A DNA stretch of 64,000 nt from Bog-532 sp963828445 (GCA_963828445.1 CAWHFP010000021.1:186001-250000); one strand, 5' to 3'. Shown: positions 1 through 8,317, numbered from the stretch's first letter. The notes: a model not told the origin generated them from the letters alone. A program made the numbers and translations.

Positions 1-549
1 TTGGCCGGTCAGCACGGTGGCCCCGTGCTGGCGGGCCAGCCCGGTCAGCTCGGCGATCATCGGCCCGGTGAGCAGGTAGCCCTCTTCGGGGAACCAGGCC
101 ACGGCGGGCGCCTCGGCTGGCAGCCGCAGGGCCGGCTCCAGTTCGGCCGCGTCGGCCACGCTGATCAGGTGGGCCGGGTAGCCCCACTCGGCCAGGCGGT
201 CGACCCGGGCCGCCAGCTCGACGGCGGCGCCGGCGGTGGCGGCCCACTCCAGGTTGCCGGATGGCCGGTACCAGTCCGGGCGGTCCAGGCGGCCGGCCAG
301 CCCGGACCAGGCCCGCAGGCCCGCGTGGTTGAGGTCGTGGTAGGCCCGGGGCACCTTGTTGTTGGAGTTCAGCCAGGCGAAGCTGGACCGGGTCGCGCCC
401 GAGCCGGGCTGGTTCTGCTCCAGCAGGGTCACGCGGACGCCGGGTCCGGCCGCCTTGGCCAGCCGGCTGGCCAAGGTCACGCCCAGCACGCCGGCCCCGA
501 TCACGACGTACTGCCGCGCCCCGGGCCCCGCCGCCGCTCCGGCCGGCAC
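1..549 (-). CDS. FAD-dependent oxidoreductase (DAO family), 3' part cut by window edge
   Basis: The minus strand from 549 reads a GTG start, a short lead and then a dinucleotide-binding loop (VVIGAGVLGVTLA, about residues 15-27), followed by LLEQNQPGSGAT. That is the FAD-binding Rossmann start of D-amino-acid-oxidase/glycine-oxidase-like proteins. The following stretch (SSFAWLNSNNKVPRAYHDLN) is typical of the same fold. The stop codon TAG of the upstream PRC-barrel gene lies in the same frame two codons before the GTG, so no earlier start is possible. The two genes are probably one transcript. About 183 residues are visible and the substrate-binding C-terminus is outside the window, so the substrate cannot be named. 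Confidence 0.8.
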   Translation of the reverse strand, partial: MPAGAAAGPGARQYVVIGAGVLGVTLASRLAKAAGPGVRVTLLEQNQPGSGATRSSFAWLNSNNKVPRAYHDLNHAGLRAWSGLAGRLDRPDWYRPSGNLEWAATAGAAVELAARVDRLAEWGYPAHLISVADAAELEPALRLPAEAPAVAWFPEEGYLLTGPMIAELTGLARQHGATVLTGQ

Positions 550-555
550 GGTGAC

Positions 556-1224
556 CTACCGGTGCCGGGCGACGGGTACCGCCGGCAGCTCCCCGACCTC
601 CTGCTTGGTCACGGTGAGCTGGAGCCCGTCGTCATCCAGGTCGCGGACGGCGGACAGCGGGATGGCCACGTCCTTGCGCCCCCACAGGTGGCCCTCCTGC
701 AGCAGCACGTGGGTCACCTGATGGGTGCCGGGGTCGATGAGCAGGCCTTCGACGTGCCCGATGGCCCCGTCGGTGGCGTGCGCGGCCACCGCGTGCACGG
801 CCACGCCCTGGTCGCCGTCTGGCAGCGGCGCGTCGGCGGTCACGGTGAGCGCGGTCTCCGGCACCGCGCTCCCGCTGAAGTTGACCTCGTCGGCGTAGTA
901 CGGCCGGGTCACGAACTGGGCCGGGCCGTAGGTCTCGTAGGCCTCGCTGCCCGGCACGAACTCGGTCATCTCGGCCGAGTCGAGCTGCGTGAACTCCTTC
1001 TCGCTGTCGGTCAGCGTGATGGCCCCGCTCTTCGGGTCCACCTCGGTCACGTGACTCAGCGGGACGAACCGGCCCAGCCCGGACCGGTGGGTGGGTTCGA
1101 CCACCAGGTGGGTGATGACCCACGGGGTGGTGGCACGGTCGGCCACGACCCAGATCAGGTGGCCGACTTCACCGTCGGTACTGCGGACCCGGGCGCCAAT
1201 GGTGAACTGGATATCGCTGGGCAT
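556..1224 (-). CDS. PRC-barrel domain protein (two repeats)
   Basis: A 222-residue protein starting at ATG 1224, chosen because GGAGGAG lies just upstream (minus strand). The N-terminal half (IQFTIGARVRSTDGEVGHL...) and the C-terminal half (HATDGAIGHVEGLLIDPGTH...VAIPLSAV) are each PRC-barrel-like, with the usual 'G..vG.v..l.vd' pattern and a following 'V.hlvv....' strand. PRC-barrels are small beta-barrels found in RimM, photosynthetic reaction centre H subunit and many actinobacterial stress or envelope proteins; the specific role is unknown. It is divergent from the DUF2236 gene and 6 bp upstream of the FAD oxidoreductase. Confidence 0.82.
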   Translation of the reverse strand: MPSDIQFTIGARVRSTDGEVGHLIWVVADRATTPWVITHLVVEPTHRSGLGRFVPLSHVTEVDPKSGAITLTDSEKEFTQLDSAEMTEFVPGSEAYETYGPAQFVTRPYYADEVNFSGSAVPETALTVTADAPLPDGDQGVAVHAVAAHATDGAIGHVEGLLIDPGTHQVTHVLLQEGHLWGRKDVAIPLSAVRDLDDDGLQLTVTKQEVGELPAVPVARHR

Positions 1225-1295
1225 GGCTCTCCTCCGCTGGTACGGCCGGGGTGACCCCTGTCTTCCTATCACGGCGGCCGGCTCATAATGGCGAG

Positions 1296-2198
1296 GTGGG
1301 ATGGCATGAGCGGGCGAACCAGATGCGCAGCCGGGTGGGGGCGTCGATCTTCCAGCGGGTCGCGGGTCCGGAAGGCCCCGCGCACCACGAGGTGATCTTC
1401 GCTCCGGACGGCGAGCGGTGGTTCGCGGATGACCGCCCGATCCGCCGGGTGCACGGCGACTCGTCGATGTTCGTGGGCGGGCTGCGGGCCTTGCTGCTGC
1501 AGTCGCTGCACCCGCTGGCCATGGCCGCGGTGGCCGGGCACTCGGGGTTCAAGGGTGACCCGTGGGGGCGCCTGCAGCGGACCAGCTACTTCCTGGCCGT
1601 GACCACGTTCGGCCGGGCCAGCGACGCGCAGGCCACCATCGGCCGGGTCCGCGCCATTCACCGGCGGGTCACCGGGACCGCGCCGGACGGCCGCCCGTAC
1701 GCGGCGTCCGACCCGCACCTGCTGACCTGGGTGCACATCGCCGAAGCGGACAGCTTCCTGCGCGCCCACACGCGGTTCGGGTCCGAGCCGCTCGATCAGG
1801 CCGGCCGCGACGGCTACGTCGAGGACATGGCCCGGATCGGGGCCGAGCTGGGGGTGCCCGACCCGCCGCGCACCGAGCGTGAGCTGACGGACCGGATCGA
1901 GGCCTACCGGGGCGAGCTGGCCAGCACCGCCGAGGCCCGGGCCGCGGCCCGGTTCCTGCTGCTCAACCCGCCGCTGCCGGTCATCGCCCGGCCGCCCTAC
2001 GGCCTGCTGGCCGGGGCGGCCGTGTCGCTGCTGCCGGGCTGGGCCCGCTGGCCGCTGCGGCTGCCGTGGCTGCCCGGGGCGGAGGCGGCGCTGGTCCGGC
2101 CGGCCGGTCAGGCCGTGGTGGGCGCGATCCGGTGGGCGACCTCGGCGCCCCGCCCGTCCGGCGGCCCATCGGACGGGGACCCGGCCGAAGCGGCCTGA
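1296..2198 (+). CDS. DUF2236 / MpaB-family oxygenase-like protein
   Basis: About 300 residues. The conserved stretch LLLQSLHPLAMAAVAGHSGF and the later TWVHIAEADSFLRAHTRFG are hallmarks of the DUF2236 (MpaB/latex-clearing-related) family, whose His residues can coordinate haem or a related metal centre. The C-terminus has hydrophobic helices (GLLAGAAVSLLPGW). Start choice is uncertain. GTG 1296 lies 6 nt after a CATAAT -10-like box (284-289 of the second kilobase, i.e. 1284-1289) and would give a leaderless mRNA; ATG 1323 is the alternative. The substrate is unknown. Confidence 0.75.
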   Translation: MGWHERANQMRSRVGASIFQRVAGPEGPAHHEVIFAPDGERWFADDRPIRRVHGDSSMFVGGLRALLLQSLHPLAMAAVAGHSGFKGDPWGRLQRTSYFLAVTTFGRASDAQATIGRVRAIHRRVTGTAPDGRPYAASDPHLLTWVHIAEADSFLRAHTRFGSEPLDQAGRDGYVEDMARIGAELGVPDPPRTERELTDRIEAYRGELASTAEARAAARFLLLNPPLPVIARPPYGLLAGAAVSLLPGWARWPLRLPWLPGAEAALVRPAGQAVVGAIRWATSAPRPSGGPSDGDPAEAA

Positions 2199-2208
2199 CC
2201 CGGCCGGA

Positions 2209-2874
2209 TCAGGTCACGGTTCCGGCTACGGCCCAGGCGGTGGCCAGGGCGGCCGGATCGGGCAGGACGGCCACGGCGCCGGCCGCTTCCAGTTCGCCGG
2301 GCGCGGCGTAGCCCCAGGCCGCGCCGATGCAGGGCAGGTGGTGCGCGCGGGCGCCCTCGACGTCCTGGCTGCGGTCCCCGACCATCGTCGTGCCCGGCGA
2401 CTCGCCGAGGCGGCGCAACGCCTCGGCGATCACGGCCGCCTTGGTGGGGCGGCCCGCGTCGGCGGTGTCGCCGCAGATGGTGGCGAACCGGTCGGCCAGC
2501 CCCAGCTGTTCCAGCACGGCCACGGCCGATGGTTCCAGCTTGCTGGTGGCCACGGCCAGCCGCACGTGGCCCCGGGCCAGCCCGTCCAGCAGGGCCTCGA
2601 TCCCCGGGTAGACCTGCGCCTGAAAGGCAAAGCCGTCGGCCACGTAGATGCGGCGGTAGGTCTGGACGACCCGGTCGGTGGCGTCGCCGATCAGCGGGGG
2701 CAGGGTCTGGTAGAACGGCGGCCCGACCAGGGAGCGCTCGGCTTCGGGCGGCAGCGCGGGCAGGCCCTCGGCGGCGAACGCCTTGCGCAGGGCGGCCAGG
2801 ATCGACGGCCCGGAGTCAATCAGGGTGCCGTCCAGGTCGAACAGCACGGTGTCCGGGCGGGCGAGCGTGGTCAT
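2209..2874 (-). CDS. HAD-family hydrolase, phosphoglycolate-phosphatase-like
   Basis: A 221-residue HAD superfamily phosphatase. Motif I is FDLDGT with nucleophile Asp13 and Asp15, motif II ATSK supplies the Ser/Thr and Lys region, and motif III GDRSQD binds magnesium. The helical cap between motifs I and II is the size seen in Gph/PGP-type enzymes. The start ATG 2874 is 7 bases beyond the stop of the TetR reading frame, so the two genes look co-transcribed. Substrate could be phosphoglycolate or another small phosphate ester; sequence alone does not decide. Confidence 0.85.
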   Translation of the reverse strand: MTTLARPDTVLFDLDGTLIDSGPSILAALRKAFAAEGLPALPPEAERSLVGPPFYQTLPPLIGDATDRVVQTYRRIYVADGFAFQAQVYPGIEALLDGLARGHVRLAVATSKLEPSAVAVLEQLGLADRFATICGDTADAGRPTKAAVIAEALRRLGESPGTTMVGDRSQDVEGARAHHLPCIGAAWGYAAPGELEAAGAVAVLPDPAALATAWAVAGTVT

Positions 2875-2881
2875 GTGGTCC

Positions 2882-3644
2882 TCACTGTCGGTGGGGCTGG
2901 GATTCAGGCGGGGCCAGCAGCCCGGGGAGGATCCGGGTCAGGGCGCGGTCGAACAGGTCGTCGTTGGTCCCGGCCGGGCCGGAGCCGGGCCCCGGGGCGT
3001 CGGCTCCGCTGGCCTGGCCGGCCAGGGCCGCGGCCAGGTACGGATGCTGCCCATCGGATACCGCGGCGACCAGGTAGCCGGCCAGGGCGCCCTGCCAGTC
3101 GGCCAGCCGCTGACCGGCCCGCTGCTGATCGATTTCGGTGCGGGCCAGCAGGCGGACCAGGCCGGTGAAGATGCCGACCGTCTCCAGCCGGGCGCGGCTG
3201 GTCAGCTCGGTGCCGTCCAGGATGGCCAGGACTTGCTCGGTGAAGGCGATGGCGTTCGGCCCGGGCAGGCCGCCGACCGAAGGAAGGTCGGTCAGCCAGG
3301 GGTGCCGCCGGAAGATGCGCCGGGCCTGGCGGGCCAGCTGGAGCAGGCCGGGCAGGGCCGTTTTCTGGCCTGTTTCCTGGGCCGTTTCGCCGGGCCTCGG
3401 GGCCGAACCGGTACTCCCCCGCGGTCTCGTCCGCCATCAGCTCCAGGATCTCGGCCCGGGTGCTGACGTAGCGGTACAGCGAGGCCGGGCCGGTGCCGAT
3501 GGCGGCGGCCACCGACCGCATGGTCACCGCGGCCAGGCCACCCTGGTCGGCCAGGGTGACGGCGGCCCGGGCGATCTCGGCCCGGCTGTGCTCCGGGACC
3601 GGGCCACGGGCGGACCGCTCCGGGCGCAGCCAGATGCTCTCCAT
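2882..3644 (-). pseudogene. TetR-family regulator, interrupted by a +1 frameshift
   Basis: From ATG 3644 the protein has a TetR DNA-binding domain (SRAEIARAAVTLADQGG...TMRSVAAAIGTGPASLYRYV). After about residue 70 (LMADETAG) the frame fails. One base later the frame continues with a normal TetR C-terminal domain (ALPGLLQLARQARRIF...HPWLTDLPS) down to TGA at 2882-2884. Removing one G from the G5 run (plus-strand C at 3416-3420) joins the two halves, so this is a single-base insertion, natural or a sequence error. It is divergent from the alpha/beta hydrolase at 3714 and followed by the HAD gene. It is the likely local repressor of the hydrolase. Confidence 0.78.
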
Positions 3645-3682
3645 TGCGAACACAGTACCCAGTGCATAGAGTGGAGTTAAAA

Positions 3683-3697
3683 GCGAACATTGATCGC
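3683..3697. promoter_or_regulatory. Candidate operator between tetR and hydrolase
   Basis: The 69-bp divergent intergenic region contains GCGAACATTGATCGC, an inverted repeat with GCGA/TCGC arms. The half GCGAACA recurs at 3646, next to the tetR start. It is a plausible TetR binding region by position only. Confidence 0.3.
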
Positions 3698-3713
3698 AGT
3701 TAGGAGAGCTGGG

Positions 3714-4685
3714 ATGGCTGACTCGGCCCGGGCAGAGCCGGAGGCGGGGACCGCGGGCGCGGGGGCGCCGCCGGTCCGCGCCCCCTGGCAGGACGTGTGG
3801 ACGCCCACCGCGTACGCGCACAACGGGGCGGTGGAGATCGCCTATGACCGGCTGGCCGGGGTGGAGGGGGACCCGTTGTTGCTGATCATGGGGCTGGGGG
3901 TGTCGCGGTTCTGGTGGCCGGCCGGGCTGGCCCGGGAGTTCGCGGGCCAGGGGTTCGCGGTGGCGCGCTATGACCAGCGGGACGCCGGGCAATCGACCCG
4001 GATGCCGGCGACCGGGCCGCGCAACCCGTTCGCGGCGGTGGCCCGCAAGCGGAGCGCCTACACGTCGGAGGACATGACCGACGACGCGGTGGCGGTTCTG
4101 GACGCCCTGGGCTGGGCGCGGGCGCACGTGTTCGGCGCCTCGCTGGGCGGGGTGATCGCGCAGCGGGTGGCGCTGCGGCACCCGGACCGGGTGCTGACCG
4201 TGACGTCGGTGGGGGCCATGCCGAGCGACGTCTCCGGCCTGGCGGCCGGCCGGTACGTCCGGTTCGGGCTGCTGGCCCGGCTGGCCCGGGCCAAGTACCC
4301 GGCCGGGCGCGAGGGCGACATCCAGGCGGCGCTGGCCGTGGCCCGGGGCGTCGCTTCCCCGGCCTACCCGTTCGACGAACAAGCGGCCCGCGAGTGGATC
4401 GAACGCGAGGTGGACACCGGCCCGCGCAACACCGAGGCCCAGTCCCGCCAGGCGGGTGCACCGTGGCATGGGCCCAAACTGCGCGAGCTGAAGAAACCCG
4501 TGCTGGTGCTGCACGGCGACCAGGACCCGATCCTGCGGGTCAGCGCGGCCCGCGCCACCGCCCGGGCCATCGCCGGGGCCAGGCTGGTCATCTTCCCCGG
4601 CATGGGCCACGATCTGCCCGCGCCGTTGTGGCCCGTCATCGCCCGCGACGTCCGGGCCCTGGCCGATCAGGCCGTGGCGGGCTGA
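3714..4685 (+). CDS. Alpha/beta hydrolase (RdmC-like)
   Basis: A 323-residue protein. The start ATG 3714 is preceded by AGGAG at 3702-3706. It has an intact catalytic set for the fold: nucleophile elbow GASLGG, an acid in HGDQDPI, and histidine in GMGHDLP near the end. The YDQRDAGQST motif is typical of the aclacinomycin methylesterase/RdmC-like group. Probably an esterase or lactonase in the cytoplasm; substrate unknown. Its last 19 bp overlap the convergent membrane-protein gene, and its stop codon lies inside a 21-bp tandem duplication. Confidence 0.85.
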   Translation: MADSARAEPEAGTAGAGAPPVRAPWQDVWTPTAYAHNGAVEIAYDRLAGVEGDPLLLIMGLGVSRFWWPAGLAREFAGQGFAVARYDQRDAGQSTRMPATGPRNPFAAVARKRSAYTSEDMTDDAVAVLDALGWARAHVFGASLGGVIAQRVALRHPDRVLTVTSVGAMPSDVSGLAAGRYVRFGLLARLARAKYPAGREGDIQAALAVARGVASPAYPFDEQAAREWIEREVDTGPRNTEAQSRQAGAPWHGPKLRELKKPVLVLHGDQDPILRVSAARATARAIAGARLVIFPGMGHDLPAPLWPVIARDVRALADQAVAG

Positions 4686-5350
4686 GCGTCGGCGCTGGCG
4701 GGCTGAGCGTCGGCGCTGTCGGGGGTGTCGACGCCATCCGGGGTGAGGACGTAGCCGTCCACGTCGACCGCCTCCGGCTCCGGCCTCGCGACGGGCGGGG
4801 CGGGCACCGGCGACGAGACCCGGGTGGCCGACGGGGGCAGCGGGGACACCGGCGGCGCCTGCATCGGGCCACGGACCGAGAACGGGGCCGGGACCGGGCC
4901 CGTGAAGCGCGGAGTGCCGTGGGCCCGGGGCAGGGCGGCGCGGGCGGCCGGGGCCGGGGCCGGGAGCGCGGCCGGGCGCAGACGGCGGGCGGCCGAGGCG
5001 AGCCGGGCCGGGACCAGCGGGGCGGCCGGGTGACAGGTCAGGGCGGGACGGGCCGCGGGTGACACGCGGCGGTCGACCACGTTGACCAGGAGGTTGGGAC
5101 GGGCCGACAGGGCCTGCTGGCAGCGGAAGCGGCAGGTGGTGCAGGCGCCGGACTGGGCCCGGCGACGGCGGATCGAGCGGGTGAGCCGGACCAGGAAGAC
5201 GGCGACGGCGACCTCGACGGCGAGGATGAAGACGATCTCCAGCACGGTGCCGAACAGGCCGAAGAGGTGGCCGATCGTTTTGTGCCAGAGGATGTAGATA
5301 CCGACACCGATCGCGGCCAGGGTGCCGGTGCTCGGGGCGTAGCAGACCAT
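4667..5350 (-). CDS. Small membrane protein with proline/alanine-rich tail
   Basis: A 227-residue protein of unknown function starting at ATG 5350 behind AGGAAGAGAG. Residues about 8-25 and 30-55 are hydrophobic (LAAIGVGIYILW; FGTVLEIVFILAVEVAVAVFLV), giving two likely membrane segments. A basic stretch and CTTCRFRCQQ follow, then a long Pro/Ala/Arg-rich, probably disordered cytoplasmic tail. The tail ends in two copies of SADAQPA made by a 21-bp tandem duplication. No recognised domain. It could be an actinomycete-specific envelope protein. Confidence 0.6.
   Translation of the reverse strand: MVCYAPSTGTLAAIGVGIYILWHKTIGHLFGLFGTVLEIVFILAVEVAVAVFLVRLTRSIRRRRAQSGACTTCRFRCQQALSARPNLLVNVVDRRVSPAARPALTCHPAAPLVPARLASAARRLRPAALPAPAPAARAALPRAHGTPRFTGPVPAPFSVRGPMQAPPVSPLPPSATRVSSPVPAPPVARPEPEAVDVDGYVLTPDGVDTPDSADAQPASADAQPATA
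4675..4716. repeat. Perfect 21-bp tandem duplication at convergent gene ends
   Basis: Two identical adjacent 21-bp units (4675-4695 and 4696-4716, beginning TGGCGGGCTGAGCG). Unit 1 contains the stop codon of the hydrolase. Both units together encode the duplicated 7-residue tail of the minus-strand membrane protein. Confidence 0.9.
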
Positions 5351-5692
5351 CGAATGCTCTCTTCCTGCTGGTGCTCGGGCCGATGCGGGGAAATCGGTAG
5401 CGCTACGCCGTTGAAGCGCCAGGGGAAGGGAAGGTCAGGCGCTATCACCGCCCACGGTAACCACCTGCCATTGGGGAGACACTCGGCGCGATTGTCTCTC
5501 GCAATTGCCTGGCTGTAAACAGCTCATTCCGGGCGGTCACGGAACAAATGTGGCGTTCCGGAGGGGCGGATGACGCACGTGCGCGGCCGGGTGAGGCCGG
5601 CCCGGGGACCCGGTGGGCGGTGGCGTTCACCACTGGCACCGATGGCAAGGTAGTGGGCGGCGGGCTTGGCGCGCGACCCAGGAGGAAAACCA
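5351..5692. other. 342-bp divergent intergenic region with a candidate promoter
   Basis: No gene seen. On the minus strand, TTTACA (5519-5514) and GACAAT (5496-5491) are 17 bp apart and could be a sigma-A-type promoter for the membrane protein at 5350. On the plus strand the only clear signal is AGGAGGAAAA just before the GTG at 5693. Confidence 0.45.
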
Positions 5693-6214
5693 GTGACGCA
5701 GAGCACACCGAACCGTGATCACGCGGGCGACGGCAACGCGGCCATCCCGGCGCTGCGGCGGCATTTCGATGACCTGCGCGACCGCAACCACGGGGGCCAG
5801 ACGTCGCGGGCGGGCAAGGAAGAGAAGTTCGCCGAAGCCGTGGCGCTGATCGAGCCGTACGCGCGGCAGGTACTGGCCGAGATGAACCAGGCCATGCTGC
5901 TGGGGACGGGCGAGATCCAGGCCAGCGGGGTGCGGCCCAGCCCGGACGGCGGGCGCGAGGCGGTCTGGACCTTGTCCTGGCCGGAACAGCGCGACAGCGG
6001 CATCGATCCGGTCACCATCGACGCCACCTACGGGGCCGGGTTCCACCATCCGCATCTGCGCGGGGCGACGGTGGGGACCTGGCCGCTCAACGTGTTCGAC
6101 GACGGCCAGGCCCGGGCCGAGCTGCCGGTGCTGCGGGCCATCGCCGCCGCTGACCTGCACAACCTGGTGTTCCAGCGGGACTTCCGGATCGTGCCCGTCA
6201 CCACCAGGGGGTAG
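5693..6214 (+). CDS. Conserved actinobacterial protein of unknown function
   Basis: A 173-residue soluble protein. Start GTG 5693 follows a strong AGGAGGAAAA. The N-terminal third is helical and charged (IPALRRHFDDLRDRNHGGQT...KEEKFAEAVALIEPYARQVL). The rest contains W/H-rich strands (VWTLSWPEQRDSGIDPVTID; GFHHPHLRGATVGTWPLNVF). I do not recognise a catalytic motif. No signal peptide or membrane segment is seen. It stands alone between divergent and convergent neighbours. Confidence 0.65.
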   Translation: MTQSTPNRDHAGDGNAAIPALRRHFDDLRDRNHGGQTSRAGKEEKFAEAVALIEPYARQVLAEMNQAMLLGTGEIQASGVRPSPDGGREAVWTLSWPEQRDSGIDPVTIDATYGAGFHHPHLRGATVGTWPLNVFDDGQARAELPVLRAIAAADLHNLVFQRDFRIVPVTTRG

Positions 6215-6242
6215 CTGGCCGGCGGCGTTGGCCGGCTGGGGT

Positions 6243-7241
6243 TCAGGCGCTCAGGGCCTCGTCGACCTCGGCCTTCCAGCGGCGTTTGTCGGCCGCGGGC
6301 GCGAAGCAGGCGTCGAACGAGTTGCGGGCCAGCGTGGCCAGCTGCTTGTCGTCCAGGCCGAGCTCGCGGCGAACCGCGGCCACGTTGTCGTCCAGGTAGC
6401 CGCCGAAGTAGGCCGGGTCGTCGCTGTTCAGGCAGACGCACAGGCCGGCCGCCAGCATGTCCGGCAGCACGTGGGCGGTGAGCGCGTCCACCACCTTCAG
6501 GGCCACGTTGGACAGCGGGCACACGGTGAGCGGGAGCTGCCGGTCGCGCAGCAGACCGACCAGGGCCGGGTCCTCCATGGCCCGGATGCCGTGGTCGATG
6601 CGCTCGGCCCCGAGCAGATCGATGGCCTCCCAGACGTAATCCGGGCCGCCCTCCTCACCGGCGTGGGCCACCCGGTGCAGGCCTTCGGCGGCGGCGCGCC
6701 GGTAGACGTCCTGGAACAGCGCGGGCGGGTAGCCGACCTCGGCCGAGTCCAGCCCGACCCCGATGAACTGGTCCCGGAAGGGCAGGGCGGCGGTCAGCGT
6801 CTCATCGGCGGCGGTGGCACCCAGATCACGCAGGAAGCACACGATCAGGTCGGCCGACAGGCCCAGCCGGGACCGGCCGTCGGCCAGCGCTCCGGACAGG
6901 CCCGCGAACACCGCGGCCAGCGGCACGTCGTTGGCCAGGTGGGTCTGCGGGTCGAAGAAGATCTCGGCCCGGCGCACCCCGCCGGCCGCGGCCCGGTCCA
7001 GGTAAGCCGTGGCCAGGTCGTAAAAATCCTGGTCGGTGCGGAGCACAGGCAGGCTGGCGTAGTAGAGGTCCAGGAACGACTGCAGGTCCGCGAACCGGTA
7101 CCGGGCCCGCAGCTCGGCCAGATCGGTGGTGGGCAGGGTCACCCCGTTGCGGGCGGCCAGGGCGACCAGCATCTCCGGTTCGAGCGTGCCTTCGATGTGC
7201 AGGTGCAGCTCGGCGGCGGGCAACGGCTCCACGGGTGACAT
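6243..7241 (-). CDS. Adenine deaminase (adenosine-deaminase superfamily, ADE type)
   Basis: A 332-residue member of the adenosine/adenine deaminase family. Zinc ligands are visible in ELHLHIEGTLEPEM, in VAHAGEE (catalytic Glu region), in ERIDHG and in LNSDDPAYFGGY. The stretches FLDLYYA, EIFFDPQTH, VGLDSAEVGYPP and PLTVCPLSN match the bacterial adenine deaminase subgroup (characterised PA0148-like enzymes) better than true adenosine deaminases, so the preferred reaction is adenine to hypoxanthine plus ammonia. Start: ATG 7241 is spaced better from the AAGGGAAGG upstream than the GTG three codons earlier. Cytoplasmic purine salvage. Confidence 0.85.
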   Translation of the reverse strand: MSPVEPLPAAELHLHIEGTLEPEMLVALAARNGVTLPTTDLAELRARYRFADLQSFLDLYYASLPVLRTDQDFYDLATAYLDRAAAGGVRRAEIFFDPQTHLANDVPLAAVFAGLSGALADGRSRLGLSADLIVCFLRDLGATAADETLTAALPFRDQFIGVGLDSAEVGYPPALFQDVYRRAAAEGLHRVAHAGEEGGPDYVWEAIDLLGAERIDHGIRAMEDPALVGLLRDRQLPLTVCPLSNVALKVVDALTAHVLPDMLAAGLCVCLNSDDPAYFGGYLDDNVAAVRRELGLDDKQLATLARNSFDACFAPAADKRRWKAEVDEALSA

Positions 7242-7268
7242 CGGCGGCACCTTCCCTTGATCGGACTG

Positions 7269-7607
7269 TCAGTCAGTATTACCGCCCGGCCCGAGCTTGT
7301 CGTACGCGGCCAGCCGCCGGGCCAGCTCGTCCCGTTCCCGGGTCACCACGGCCAGTTGCCGCTCGAGCTCGATGATGCGGCGGATGGCGGGCAGGGTCAT
7401 GCCCTCGCCCATCATGATCACGACCTGCTGCACGCGCACGATGTCGTGGCGGCTGTACCGGCGCTGGCCGCCCGCGGAGCGCTCCGGCGAGACGACCTGC
7501 TGGTCATCGATGCGGCGGAGCAGTGCCTGCTGAATGGCCAGCATCGAGGCGACCTGGCCCACGGTGTAGAAGGGGGCGTGCTCGTCGTCCAGCATGGGTA
7601 GCCGCAT
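7269..7607 (-). CDS. MerR-family regulator (HspR-like) of the hsp20 operon
   Basis: A 112-residue MerR-type protein: an N-terminal winged helix (FYTVGQVASMLAIQQALLRRID...SAGGQRRYSRHDIVRV) and a C-terminal helix (IRRIIELERQLAVVTRERDELARRL) for dimerisation. AGGAGG lies just upstream of GTG 7610/ATG 7607. It is 85 bp downstream of hsp20 on the same strand, an arrangement known for repressor-chaperone pairs in actinobacteria. It probably represses its own operon and is released on heat or protein-folding stress. Confidence 0.82.
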   Translation of the reverse strand: MRLPMLDDEHAPFYTVGQVASMLAIQQALLRRIDDQQVVSPERSAGGQRRYSRHDIVRVQQVVIMMGEGMTLPAIRRIIELERQLAVVTRERDELARRLAAYDKLGPGGNTD

Positions 7608-7692
7608 CACTCCTCCTTCCGGGAAACGATAAAGCCTGGCCGGCGAGCGCGGGATCAGCCCACGCCGCCGGCCAGGCCGGGGTATCGCGAGG

Positions 7693-8136
7693 TCAGCCGT
7701 TGACCGCGGCCTCGGCCTCGACGGCCGGGGCCTGGGCCCGCTGGATCTCGATCTTGCGGGGCTGCGCCTTCTCGGCCACCGGGATCCGGACCGACAGCAC
7801 GCCGTCGTTGAACGCGGCCTCGACCGCGCTGGTGTCCAGGTCGTCGGACAGGAAGACGCGGCGGGTGAAGGTGCCCGTGACCCGCTCGCGGATGAACAGC
7901 TTGTCGCTCTCGGCGTACTCCTCGTCCCGCGTGGCGGAGACGGTCAGGACCCCGCGGTCCACGGTCACGTCGATCGACGCCGGGTCCACCCCGGGCAGGT
8001 CGAAGCGCAGTGCGATCTCACCGTCGCGGCGCACCCCGTCCATGGGCATGCCCGCCGCGCTCCCGGCCCCGCGCTGGGCCAGCCGGTTGAACTGGCGCTC
8101 GAACTGAGCGAACGGGTCAAACGTCGCCAGCACCAT
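7693..8136 (-). CDS. Hsp20 / small heat-shock protein
   Basis: A 147-residue alpha-crystallin-domain protein: DGEIALRFDLPGVDPASIDV, then the core strand region GVLTVSATRDEEY and the C-terminal FNDGVLSVRIPVAEKAQPRKIEI, which ends with the usual IPV/IEI strand motifs. It is an ATP-independent holdase that forms oligomers and keeps unfolded proteins soluble. The start ATG 8136 follows GAGGGTGAGG. First gene of the hsp20-merR operon. Confidence 0.93.
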   Translation of the reverse strand: MVLATFDPFAQFERQFNRLAQRGAGSAAGMPMDGVRRDGEIALRFDLPGVDPASIDVTVDRGVLTVSATRDEEYAESDKLFIRERVTGTFTRRVFLSDDLDTSAVEAAFNDGVLSVRIPVAEKAQPRKIEIQRAQAPAVEAEAAVNG

Positions 8137-8195
8137 GATTCCTCACCCTCCACTGCCTTGTGGGCCGTAGCTAAGTTCATTTCATATCGAAGAAA

Positions 8196-8238
8196 AACTT
8201 ACAATTTCAGTTGTAGGTTAGTTCTACCTGGTTGTCAA
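8196..8238 (-). promoter_or_regulatory. hsp20 promoter with overlapping MerR-type operator
   Basis: On the minus strand TTGACA (8238-8233) is followed after 17 bp by TACAAC (8215-8210), a good sigma-A promoter. A 9-6-9 inverted repeat with one mismatch (AACTTACAA / TTGTAGGTT, 8196-8219) covers the -10 box. The position fits repression by the downstream MerR protein. Confidence 0.6.
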
Positions 8239-8256
8239 ACCGGGGTGGGGACCCGG

Positions 8257-8276
8257 CGAAGCGACCTTCGATAAAA
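8257..8276. repeat. Copy 1 of a short dyad motif CGAAGCGACCTTCGATA
   Basis: CGAAG-CGAC-CTTCG forms a 5-bp stem with a 4-nt loop, followed by ATAAAA. Closely related copies are at 34381 and 47755. Function unknown. Confidence 0.5.
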
Positions 8277-8317
8277 GTGAAAGCGGAAGCGGTGCGGGCG
8301 GCAGCCGGGCGCGGACC

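Noticed and set aside
1..1254. Long plus-strand frame over the first 1.25 kb
   Set aside because: It is the antisense shadow of the FAD oxidoreductase and PRC-barrel genes, with no family signature of its own.
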